Shown here one piece after another: positions 1 through 6,800 of a stretch of DNA of 64,000 bases; position 1 is the first letter of the stretch, and each line of letters starts with the position of its first letter. The position numbers and the translations under genes are program-made. The stretch lies in contig JAWKXO010000001.1 of the NCBI GenBank assembly GCA_041396985.1, positions 806,001 through 870,000 on the forward strand. The letters are read 5' to 3'. This stretch comes from Emcibacteraceae bacterium (GTDB lineage: Bacteria; Pseudomonadota; Alphaproteobacteria; Sphingomonadales; Emcibacteraceae). Under the pieces are notes generated by a model, which was not told the DNA's origin, did not search any database, and worked only from the letters and a program-made list of their open reading frames with translations.

Positions 1-1
1 A

Positions 2-640
2 TTAATTCGCGTAGGTTTAGGTGTAACTGCAGGGAAAGAAGTCAAAATTGGAAAGGAAGTCAAAATTGGGAAAGAAATTGAAATTAGAGACGGTGAAAAA
101 CTAATAATTATGATGCTTAGCGATTTGTATAAGCATCATAAAGTGATAAATGGAGAGATTGACGCTGATTTCGTAAATGCATCAATTCGTGGAGGACACT
201 ATTGGGGTTTGGATTGGGAGTATCCCGGATTATTCCATGGACATATGGATAAAAATTCGGTTGTTTCTGAAGTGGTCGATATACTGGATATGTGGTCACT
301 TATTGAAAGTGCACATTCAAAGTTATCGAAACAAGACAAAGAAAAGGTTGAAAAAGAAGCAGAGCCATTTGGAAGGAATGTCATTTTCCCAGGGTTTGAT
401 GGTAATTATGAAAGTGAATATTACAGTGTGGCTCGTTTTTTAATTCATGACATGAAGAGATTTCTAACTTTCGAGAAGAGAGACCTTAACTCACATGCAC
501 CTCTGATTTCAGCGTATAAGAGAATGCTAACTGTATTCAAGCCTATACGAAATAATCTAATTGGCGCAGAACTCAATCGTTCACAAATTATAGCAGTATT
601 GAAAGCTATGATTCACCCAGATCAAAGAAAAGAAAGATAA
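2..640 (+). CDS. YfbU family protein, 5' end outside the window
   Basis: The reading frame is open from position 2, so the gene begins upstream of the window and 212 C-terminal residues are visible. The first ATG at 110 lies inside the conserved domain and is unlikely to be the start. From about residue 29 (RDGEKLII) to the end it matches the YfbU family: the pattern DILDMW, then FPGFDGN, YYSVARFLI and a C-terminal KRML segment aligns with E. coli YfbU as I remember it. The biochemical role of the family is not established. The residues just before the domain are three hexapeptide repeats (GKEVKI-type), unusual for YfbU. It is followed by the zinc-ribbon and DUF4062 genes on the same strand, all next to a tRNA-Leu. 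Family assignment is fairly sure; function is unknown. Confidence 0.75.
   Translation, partial: LIRVGLGVTAGKEVKIGKEVKIGKEIEIRDGEKLIIMMLSDLYKHHKVINGEIDADFVNASIRGGHYWGLDWEYPGLFHGHMDKNSVVSEVVDILDMWSLIESAHSKLSKQDKEKVEKEAEPFGRNVIFPGFDGNYESEYYSVARFLIHDMKRFLTFEKRDLNSHAPLISAYKRMLTVFKPIRNNLIGAELNRSQIIAVLKAMIHPDQRKER
32..85 (+). repeat. Three tandem 18-bp coding repeats
   Basis: Three consecutive 18-base units at 32-49, 50-67 and 68-85 encode GKEVKI, GKEVKI and GKEIEI in the frame of the YfbU-family gene. The first two units differ by two silent bases; the third has diverged. The array may extend or vary in related strains because it sits in frame between an unseen N-terminus and the YfbU domain. Confidence 0.8.
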
Positions 641-694
641 TGTATATATGAATTATCTAATTTATTTGCATTTTCCGGAAAGAAAGTAAAAGAG

Positions 695-865
695 ATGATT
701 TTAAAAGAATATATTTGTGTTAAGTGTAAAAGGAGGTTTCACGTTGAGATATTAGAAGATGGTGAGCCGTTGCCACCAGGAACCGTACCAACCAAACCAC
801 AATGTGTTTGTGGCAGTTTTGCATTAATTGACCCTACTGAAGTTATAGAGAAACAGGATTATTAA
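695..865 (+). CDS. 56-residue zinc-ribbon-like microprotein
   Basis: A short ORF starts at ATG 695 and ends with TAA at 863-865, sharing one base (TAATG) with the ATG of the DUF4062 gene, which argues for translational coupling. The protein has a CVKC pair near residue 8 and a CVC pair near residue 37, the spacing of a small zinc ribbon, with a proline-rich connector (PLPPGT). The stretch AAAGGAGG lies within the ORF, not in front of it, and no strong ribosome-binding site precedes ATG 695. Being Cys-paired and overlapping its neighbour makes it more likely real than chance. It is not recognised as a named family. It might be an adaptor or antitoxin-like partner of the next gene, which is pure inference. 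Confidence 0.5.
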   Translation: MILKEYICVKCKRRFHVEILEDGEPLPPGTVPTKPQCVCGSFALIDPTEVIEKQDY

Positions 866-1959
866 TGAAGATATTTATAAGCTCTCTAATAAATAATATG
901 GAGTCGCAAAGAGTGTCGGCTGCGACTGCAATTAACGATCTAGGACACGAACCGATTAGAGCCGAAAGTTACCCTGCGTCTCCAGACTCTCCACAATCAG
1001 CATGTCTGTCAGGAGTTAGAGACTCTGATCTTGTTATATTAATTTTAGGTGAAAAATATGGCTTTATTCAGGATTCTGGCTTATCTGCCACACACGAAGA
1101 ATACAGAGAAGCTAAAGAGAGAAAACCAGTATTAGCATTTATTCAAACAGGAGTTGATTTTGATAAAAAACAAAGCGCTTTTGTTGAAGAAGTTCAAGAT
1201 TGGAGTTCAGGTCAGTACACTGCCTCATTTGAAGATTTATCAAGTTTAAGATCTACAATTACGCGTTCAATACATGAATGGGAATTATCCCAAGCATCAG
1301 GACCTATAGATTCAGAGCAAACTCTTTCAGAGGCTTTATCACTCTTTGCTGTGGAAGAAGTAAGTTATGGAGGGTTGTCTCCTCAATTATGGGTTGTAGT
1401 TTCCGGCGCTCCGACACAATCAATATTAAGACCAAGTGAATTAGAAAATAAAGATTTGATCGATTGGTTACAAAGAGAAGCTTTATTTGGCAAGGCCCGT
1501 GTGTTTAATAACGGCGAAGGGATAAAACCCTCAATCAAAGGTCATAATCTCATATTAAAGCAACTTTCTAATTCCGTACTCATCAACGAAAGAGTTACAA
1601 TATCAGTTCGAGTAGCTTTAGGCACCACTACAAGAGGGATGATGGTAATTATTGAAGAAGATCTTTTGGAAAAGATAATTTGCTCTCTTAAATATACCTC
1701 TTCGGTCTTAGACCATATAGATTCTCAAAGTAGGATTTCCCATGTAGTAATTGCTGCGGCAGTAGTAAATGCCAATTATTTCGCTTGGAAAACAAGAGCG
1801 GAGCATCATGAGCATCCTAACACTGCTTCGATTAATATGACTGAACCTCAAGTTAAGCACTTTAATCCTCCACATAAACCTAGAGGATCACTTCGCATGC
1901 AGCCTGAAAATTTAGCAGAAGACATTCTTGCATTGCTAAAACGAGGCGTACGCACTTAA
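865..1959 (+). CDS. DUF4062 domain protein
   Basis: A protein of 364 residues. Residues 1-100 fit DUF4062: an N-terminal MKIFISSL strand, an AIxxLGHEP helix-strand, SDLVILILGEKYG, and a THEEYREA helix followed by KPVLAFIQ. This Rossmann-like, TIR-related module occurs at the N-terminus of many STAND or effector-type proteins linked to bacterial conflict systems (established for the family only in outline). The C-terminal two thirds (about 165-364) contains strands such as ISVRVALG and a helical region but no NTPase Walker motif and no membrane segment. I do not recognise it. The gene starts inside the stop of the zinc-ribbon ORF. A role in defence is inferred from the domain and its position beside a tRNA, not shown. 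Confidence 0.72.
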   Translation: MKIFISSLINNMESQRVSAATAINDLGHEPIRAESYPASPDSPQSACLSGVRDSDLVILILGEKYGFIQDSGLSATHEEYREAKERKPVLAFIQTGVDFDKKQSAFVEEVQDWSSGQYTASFEDLSSLRSTITRSIHEWELSQASGPIDSEQTLSEALSLFAVEEVSYGGLSPQLWVVVSGAPTQSILRPSELENKDLIDWLQREALFGKARVFNNGEGIKPSIKGHNLILKQLSNSVLINERVTISVRVALGTTTRGMMVIIEEDLLEKIICSLKYTSSVLDHIDSQSRISHVVIAAAVVNANYFAWKTRAEHHEHPNTASINMTEPQVKHFNPPHKPRGSLRMQPENLAEDILALLKRGVRT

Positions 1960-2027
1960 CTCTATTAGAGATGATACTAATTCTACTAGACTTTTTAACT
2001 ATGCTAACTGGCAATTTACCATAGACT

Positions 2028-2115
2028 TGGTGCCCAGAAGAGGACTCGAACCTCCACGGCCGCAAGGGCCACTAGCACCTGAAGCTAGCGCGTCTACCAA
2101 TTCCGCCACCTGGGC
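2028..2115 (-). tRNA. tRNA-Leu(CAG)
   Basis: The minus strand folds as a class II tRNA: acceptor stem beginning GCCCAGG, a D arm with AATTGGTAGACG, anticodon stem CTAGC/GCTAG enclosing loop TTCAGGT (anticodon CAG), a long variable arm with GGCC/GGCC stem, a T arm containing GGTTCGAGTCC, discriminator A and an encoded CCA. The long variable arm and D-arm sequence are those of leucine tRNA. Its 3' end faces the YfbU/DUF4062 group, the side on which tRNA-targeting integrative elements lie. Confidence 0.97.
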
Positions 2116-2163
2116 ATCGTGCGAAAGGAGACTTATCTAGCACAAGATATATTTTAATCAAAG

Positions 2164-2205
2164 CCTAAAATGCGAAATTCCGCATGCAATATTTTAGGAT
2201 TTTAT
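2164..2205 (+). terminator. Possible AT-rich hairpin terminator
   Basis: Outer arms CCTAAAAT (2164-2171) and ATTTTAGG (2191-2198) enclose a second small stem, ATGCG/CGCAT, around AAATTC. A T-rich stretch follows on the plus strand. It lies between the tRNA-Leu gene and the ModE-like gene, and could isolate the molybdate module from read-through. The stem is weak and interrupted, so this call is tentative. Confidence 0.3.
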
Positions 2206-2319
2206 TTTCAACAATAATCCGCGTGCTTATCACTTTGTAGGATGACAAAAAAATGAGTTTGATAAGCGATCCCAACCCATTATATTTATTCATAGTAAAA
2301 TTAAACCGGGATCTACTAA

Positions 2320-2676
2320 ATGGCTAAAAATGACAAAGACTTTTCAGTTAAGATTCGCATTCTGTCCGGGGATGAACTGGCGATGGGACCTGGGAAGGCT
2401 GATCTTCTGGATCAAATCAGCAAAACCGGCTCCATAGCGGCGGCAGGTCGCGCCATGAACATGAGCTACAAAAGAGCCTGGGATCTTGTAGAAACAATGA
2501 ATAAATGTTTCAAAACCCCTTTGGTCGAAAAATCAAAAGGAGGCGCCACCAAAGGCGGCGCCATTGTAACACCGCTGGGAAAAGAGATACTGGGCCAGTA
2601 TAGAAAAATTCAAAGAACTGCAATCGACACCATAAAGCGTGATGTTGATGATTTGCACCGGCTTTTAAAAGACTAA
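2320..2676 (+). CDS. ModE-like winged-helix repressor lacking molybdate-binding domains
   Basis: The 118 residues match the DNA-binding domain of ModE: LLDQISKTGSIAAAGRAMNMSYKRAWDLVE-type helix-turn-helix (about residues 28-60), then KGGATKGG and VTPLGKEIL forming the wing and dimer helix. ModE normally represses molybdate uptake when its C-terminal Mop/TOBE repeats bind molybdate. This protein stops after the winged helix, about 140 residues short of E. coli ModE, so it must sense molybdate through another route or act with a partner. Single-domain ModE relatives are common in Proteobacteria, so this is probably not a truncation artefact. It precedes a perfect palindrome and the porin-modABC genes, its likely targets. 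Confidence 0.85.
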   Translation: MAKNDKDFSVKIRILSGDELAMGPGKADLLDQISKTGSIAAAGRAMNMSYKRAWDLVETMNKCFKTPLVEKSKGGATKGGAIVTPLGKEILGQYRKIQRTAIDTIKRDVDDLHRLLKD

Positions 2677-2693
2677 CTTAAATTCAAATTAGC

Positions 2694-2721
2694 TTGACAT
2701 TAAAAAACGGATATCTTAAAT
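2694..2721 (+). promoter_or_regulatory. Promoter of the porin-modABC operon
   Basis: A -35 box TTGACA at 2694-2699 is followed after 16 bases by TTAAAT at 2716-2721 (4 of 6 to consensus). The -10 box and expected start site near 2728 fall inside the large palindrome at 2715-2758, the arrangement expected for repression by steric block. Confidence 0.55.
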
Positions 2722-2758
2722 CTCCGATATATTTCATTAAATATATCGGAGATTTAAG
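2715..2758 (+). promoter_or_regulatory. Perfect 44-bp palindrome, candidate ModE operator
   Basis: Two perfectly complementary 20-base arms (2715-2734 and 2739-2758) are separated by 4 bases. The core reads CCGATATAT...ATATATCGG, resembling the CG-n-TATAT half-sites described for ModE operators. The right arm contains the GGAG ribosome-binding site (2748-2751) and its last base is the first base of the GTG start of the porin gene. The left arm covers the -10 box. An mRNA starting upstream would fold the ribosome-binding site into a 20-bp stem, so RNA-level control is also possible. Confidence 0.7.
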
Positions 2759-4161
2759 TGACCACTAAAAGTAATTTTTCTTCTTACTTCATCATTTTTT
2801 ATATAATTTTTTTATTCATGATCACTTCGGTTGCCAACGCTGAAAGTGAACCATTCCGGCTGCAAAAGGCAATCGGGCTTCCCGATTGGTTTACTTTACA
2901 GGGTAGCTACAGAGTAAGGTATGAAGCATTAAACAACCCATTTCGTTCTGGTGCCACGGGTTCTGACCAAATTCTGGTCGAACGCCTTTTACTTAACACC
3001 CAAATAGATATCGATAATTTCTACTTAGGTGCAGAATTCGAAGATTCTCGTTCTCAGCTTGATGATGCTGGTACCCCACTTGGTACTGATGATGTGAATA
3101 CTGCTGAACTGCTACGTGCTTATATCGGTTATCAACAAAAAGGGTTAATTATTGCAGGAGACACCTTAAATATTCAGGCTGGCAGACTAACGATTGATGT
3201 CGGAAGCAGACGATTGGTTGCCCGAAACCGTTTTCGGAATACCCTTAATGCCTTCACCGGAATAAATGTCATATGGACAGGGCAAAATGATTTAAAACTG
3301 CAGGGTTTCTGGACAATGCCCGTAAATCGCAAACCTACAAATCGCATTAAACTTGATCATAACGAAGTTGAATTTGATTCCGAAAACTCAAACGTCACAT
3401 TCTGGGCAATTTACGCTTCAAAAGAAAATTTAACCAATAATATAAATGGGGAAGTTTATTTCTATGGTTTGAATGAAGACGATAATTCTGATCTTGCCAC
3501 AAGAAACCGTCATATCTATACGCCGGGCGTCAGAATATATTCAAAGCCGAAAGAAGGCTTATGGGATTTCGAGATTGAATCAGCATATCAGTATGGGAAA
3601 TCAAGGAAGACAACTTCACCCGCCGACCTAGCAGATTTAAATCATTCAGCTTTCTTTTCTCATGTTCATCTGGCGCACACACTAAAAAACAGCTGGAGTC
3701 CACGTCTGGTTTTTCAGTATGACTTTGCCAGCGGCGACAAACAATCAAATGATAATAATAACAACCGCTTTGACACACTTTATGGAGCACGACGCTTTGA
3801 TTTTGGCCCAACCGGAATCTATGGTGCATTTGCCAGATCAAACATAAGCTCCCCGGGAACTCGTGGTGAGTTTAACCCAACAGGTAAAACACAAGCATTT
3901 ATAGGTTATAGAGCTATTTGGCTGGCTAGCAGCAAAGACTCCTTAACCACCGCTTCTCTTACCGACATAACAGGAAACTCTGGAAATTTTGTAGGGCACC
4001 AGATTGAAACAAGAGTAAGATACGCTCTTTTTGCCGGGAATCTGCAAATCGAGGCTGGCGGCGCTTATCTGATCGCAGGACAATTTTTAAAAAATGTTAC
4101 CAACGCACCAAAAGAAGGCAACTCAATTTATGCTTACCTGCAATCAAGTTTTACATTCTAA
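2758..4161 (+). CDS. Alginate-export-family outer-membrane porin of the molybdate operon
   Basis: The 467-residue protein begins at a GTG preceded by GGAG six bases upstream. Residues 1-28 form a signal peptide ending VANA. The rest is beta-barrel-like with alternating aromatic strands and a terminal Phe (SSFTF). The internal motif GRLTIDVGSRRLVARNRF and the following NAFTG are typical of the alginate-export (AlgE-like) family. Such porins are named for alginate, but this one sits first in an operon with modABC and under the candidate ModE operator, so its substrate is more plausibly molybdate or a related oxyanion (inference). Fold is confident, substrate is not. Confidence 0.8.
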   Translation: MTTKSNFSSYFIIFYIIFLFMITSVANAESEPFRLQKAIGLPDWFTLQGSYRVRYEALNNPFRSGATGSDQILVERLLLNTQIDIDNFYLGAEFEDSRSQLDDAGTPLGTDDVNTAELLRAYIGYQQKGLIIAGDTLNIQAGRLTIDVGSRRLVARNRFRNTLNAFTGINVIWTGQNDLKLQGFWTMPVNRKPTNRIKLDHNEVEFDSENSNVTFWAIYASKENLTNNINGEVYFYGLNEDDNSDLATRNRHIYTPGVRIYSKPKEGLWDFEIESAYQYGKSRKTTSPADLADLNHSAFFSHVHLAHTLKNSWSPRLVFQYDFASGDKQSNDNNNNRFDTLYGARRFDFGPTGIYGAFARSNISSPGTRGEFNPTGKTQAFIGYRAIWLASSKDSLTTASLTDITGNSGNFVGHQIETRVRYALFAGNLQIEAGGAYLIAGQFLKNVTNAPKEGNSIYAYLQSSFTF

Positions 4162-4194
4162 CATTTTTAAAGTGTTTTGACTGAGGAGATTACC

Positions 4195-4950
4195 ATGAAA
4201 AAAAACAATATTATTTTACTGATATTATTCTTAATTCTTTGGGGACATTCATACACATTTGCAATGGCTGAAAATGTTCGTGTCGCAGTTGCTGCTAATT
4301 TTACCGAAGCGGCCAATGAGATAGGCCAGGCCTTTGAGAAGAATACAGGTCACAGCGCTCAGTTCAGTTTCGGGTCCACAGGCCAGTTATTCACCCAAAT
4401 TTCACAAGGAGCCCCTTTTGAAATATTTCTGGCTGCAGATCAAAGCAGGCCTAAAAAAGCTGTGGAAGATGGATATGCCGTAAAAGACAGCCAATTTACT
4501 TATGCTATAGGAAAAATTGCTTTATATAGTGAAGATCCTGATTTTGTTAATGGTGAAGAAACATTAAAACAAAGCAGATTTACGAAAATAGCAATAGCAA
4601 ATCCGACCACCGCGCCTTACGGTGCTGCAGCAGTGGAAGTCATGAAACAATTAGACCTCTATAACTCTCTTCAAAATAAAATAGTTCAGGGAAATAATAT
4701 TGCCCAGACTTATCAGTTTGTTCATAGTCTTAATGCCGAAGTCGGTTTTGTGGCCTTGTCACAAATCAGTTCGCATAAGGAGGGTTCCAGATGGATAATA
4801 CCTGCTGAATTATATTCTGAAATTGCACAGGATGCCGTACTGCTAAAAGAAGGGGAAAATAATGAGGCAGCTTTGGCTTTCATAAATTTTCTTAAAAATC
4901 CCCTTGCACGAAATATCATAGAAAAATATGGATATGGCACCAAACAATAG
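4195..4950 (+). CDS. modA: Molybdate ABC transporter substrate-binding protein ModA
   Basis: The 251-residue periplasmic protein starts at the ATG at 4195, which has GAGGAG seven bases upstream; an in-frame TTG at 4177 is less likely. It has a signal peptide of about 28 residues ending FAMA. The mature part carries the ModA hallmarks: VAVAANFTEAANEI near the start, FSFGSTGQL, and GAPFEIFLAADQS, which line the oxyanion site. It delivers molybdate to ModB/ModC at the inner membrane. It lies 33 bases after the porin and 2 bases before modB, so the genes form one operon. Confidence 0.95.
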   Translation: MKKNNIILLILFLILWGHSYTFAMAENVRVAVAANFTEAANEIGQAFEKNTGHSAQFSFGSTGQLFTQISQGAPFEIFLAADQSRPKKAVEDGYAVKDSQFTYAIGKIALYSEDPDFVNGEETLKQSRFTKIAIANPTTAPYGAAAVEVMKQLDLYNSLQNKIVQGNNIAQTYQFVHSLNAEVGFVALSQISSHKEGSRWIIPAELYSEIAQDAVLLKEGENNEAALAFINFLKNPLARNIIEKYGYGTKQ

Positions 4951-4952
4951 AA

Positions 4953-5645
4953 ATGGAAAATATGAACGAAATAGCTGACCTCTGGCCGCCAATCCGACTG
5001 ACCCTTGAACTGGCAACAATAACCACTATTGGATTATCAATTATAGGAACACCGATTGCCTGGTGGCTATGCCATTCAAGATCAAAATGGAAAGATATTG
5101 TCGCCGCCGTCGTTACATTACCGATTGTCCTGCCACCAACTGTAATTGGCTTTTATCTCCTTATCGCATTGGGGCCCAAAGGACCGGGCGGATGGATTGC
5201 GGAACTTTATGGCGAGCGCTCTCTTGCCTTCACGTTTCAGGGGTTGGTGATCGGCTCAATCATTTATTCCCTTCCCTTTGTCGTTCAGCCGATAAGAAAC
5301 TCATTTGAAGCGATTGGTAAACGCCCGCTCGAAGTTGCCTCCACTTTGGGCGCGTCGCCCTGGAATGCTTTCTGGACAGTTGCTGTTCCCCTTGCCAGAC
5401 CCGGGTTCATGACGGGTGCCATTCTTGGCTTTACCCATACGATCGGTGAATTTGGTGTGGTTCTGATGATCGGTGGTAATATTGCCGGGGAAACAAAAGT
5501 GTTATCAGTCGCTATTTATGATTATGTGGAAACACTTGAATGGACACCCGCCCATATATTGGCAGGCGGTATGCTTCTTTTTTCTTTTATAATCATTTTA
5601 TCAATGATTAAATTTGAAAAATATTTCAGTAAGTCAGCCCAATGA
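4953..5645 (+). CDS. modB: Molybdate ABC transporter permease ModB
   Basis: The 230-residue inner-membrane permease has about five hydrophobic segments and the cytoplasmic EAA-type loop EVASTLGASPWNAFWTVAVPL (about residues 127-147), through which it contacts ModC, followed by LGFTHTIGEFG typical of ModB. Start could be the ATG at 4953 or at 4962; the second has GGA closer to ideal spacing. Its stop overlaps the modC start (ATGA). Confidence 0.95.
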   Translation: MENMNEIADLWPPIRLTLELATITTIGLSIIGTPIAWWLCHSRSKWKDIVAAVVTLPIVLPPTVIGFYLLIALGPKGPGGWIAELYGERSLAFTFQGLVIGSIIYSLPFVVQPIRNSFEAIGKRPLEVASTLGASPWNAFWTVAVPLARPGFMTGAILGFTHTIGEFGVVLMIGGNIAGETKVLSVAIYDYVETLEWTPAHILAGGMLLFSFIIILSMIKFEKYFSKSAQ

Positions 5646-6799
5646 ATGAAATGACGGAATATAAACATATCGAAGTTGCCTTTAAAGGCTCCATTGGTGA
5701 TTTCAGACTGGATATAGAATTTCAAATGCCTTTAAAAGGGATAACCGCATTATTTGGACCATCCGGCTGCGGCAAGACAACGATCCTCCGATGCCTGGCC
5801 GGGCTCCACCAATTGCCGGGAAAAGTAATCGTTGATAATGAAATTTGGCAAAATGATCAGATTTTTATAAAACCGCATAAAAGATCAGTCGGTTATATTT
5901 TTCAGGAAGCCAATCTCTTTTCACATCTTACAGTTCGACAAAATTTGCTTTACGGTGCCGAACGGGCTCGCGCCCATAATCTAAAGGAAACGTTCCATTA
6001 TAATGATGTTGTTGAATTGCTCGGTATCAATCACCTGCTAAACCGCTCTACCCTTTCATTATCAGGAGGAGAAAGGCAGCGCGTTGCAATCGGACGCGCC
6101 ATTCTCGCACAACCAAGATTATTACTTATGGATGAACCACTTTCCGCTTTGGACCAAACTTCCAAACAGGGAATTTTAACCTGCTTTCAAAGACTTCATG
6201 ATGAATTTTCCCTGCCAATTCTTTATGTCAGCCATGATATAAAGGAGGTTTCATTGCTATCTGACCGTATCATCGTTTTGGACGATGGAAAAAAGGTGGA
6301 GGAAGGTATTGCAAAGCAAGTTTTCCCGGCTTTAAATCATGTCAATCCAGATAACCCGTTCATTGATGTGGATAAAAGAACCGACCTAATTGCTGTGATA
6401 AAAGAACATGATAACAACAATCATTTGACCATTTTAGAGTTTCAGGGACAGGAGATTATTTTACCAAAGATAGATGAAAAGCCGGGCAAAGATGTCATTT
6501 TATCCTGTCTGACAGAGAATATCGCCATCGTCCCCTATCATACTGAATTCATATGTAGCACACCTAAATTAATCGCTACGGTCAAAAATATTGAGTTTGA
6601 TCAGAGATCAAGTTTTTCAGAAATTTTACTTAATCTTGGCGACGAAACCGTAAAAATAAAAGCCCCACAGAAACTGTTAATTGACTTAAGCCTTAAGAAG
6701 AACGCCCAAGTTTTCCTGATTATGACAAACATCTTTCATAATCAATTGACCAAAGCTGAAACATCCAAAAATTTTAATGATAAGAGTTCTGCGTTTTAA
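5642..6799 (+). CDS. modC: Molybdate ABC transporter ATPase ModC
   Basis: The 385-residue ATPase powers molybdate import. It has Walker A GPSGCGKT (39-46), a Q loop at FQEANLF, signature LSGGERQR (about 141-148), Walker B LLLMDEP and an H-loop SHD. A C-terminal extension (about 250-375) corresponds to the TOBE/Mop regulatory region of ModC. It overlaps modB by four bases and ends two bases before the convergent sensor-kinase gene, so no separate terminator is visible. All ATPase residues are intact. Confidence 0.95.
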   Translation: MNEMTEYKHIEVAFKGSIGDFRLDIEFQMPLKGITALFGPSGCGKTTILRCLAGLHQLPGKVIVDNEIWQNDQIFIKPHKRSVGYIFQEANLFSHLTVRQNLLYGAERARAHNLKETFHYNDVVELLGINHLLNRSTLSLSGGERQRVAIGRAILAQPRLLLMDEPLSALDQTSKQGILTCFQRLHDEFSLPILYVSHDIKEVSLLSDRIIVLDDGKKVEEGIAKQVFPALNHVNPDNPFIDVDKRTDLIAVIKEHDNNNHLTILEFQGQEIILPKIDEKPGKDVILSCLTENIAIVPYHTEFICSTPKLIATVKNIEFDQRSSFSEILLNLGDETVKIKAPQKLLIDLSLKKNAQVFLIMTNIFHNQLTKAETSKNFNDKSSAF

Positions 6800-6800
6800 C

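Noticed and set aside
4177..4194. TTG at 4177 as modA start
   Set aside because: The GAGGAG ribosome-binding site lies after this codon and fits the ATG at 4195, which also gives a normal signal peptide.
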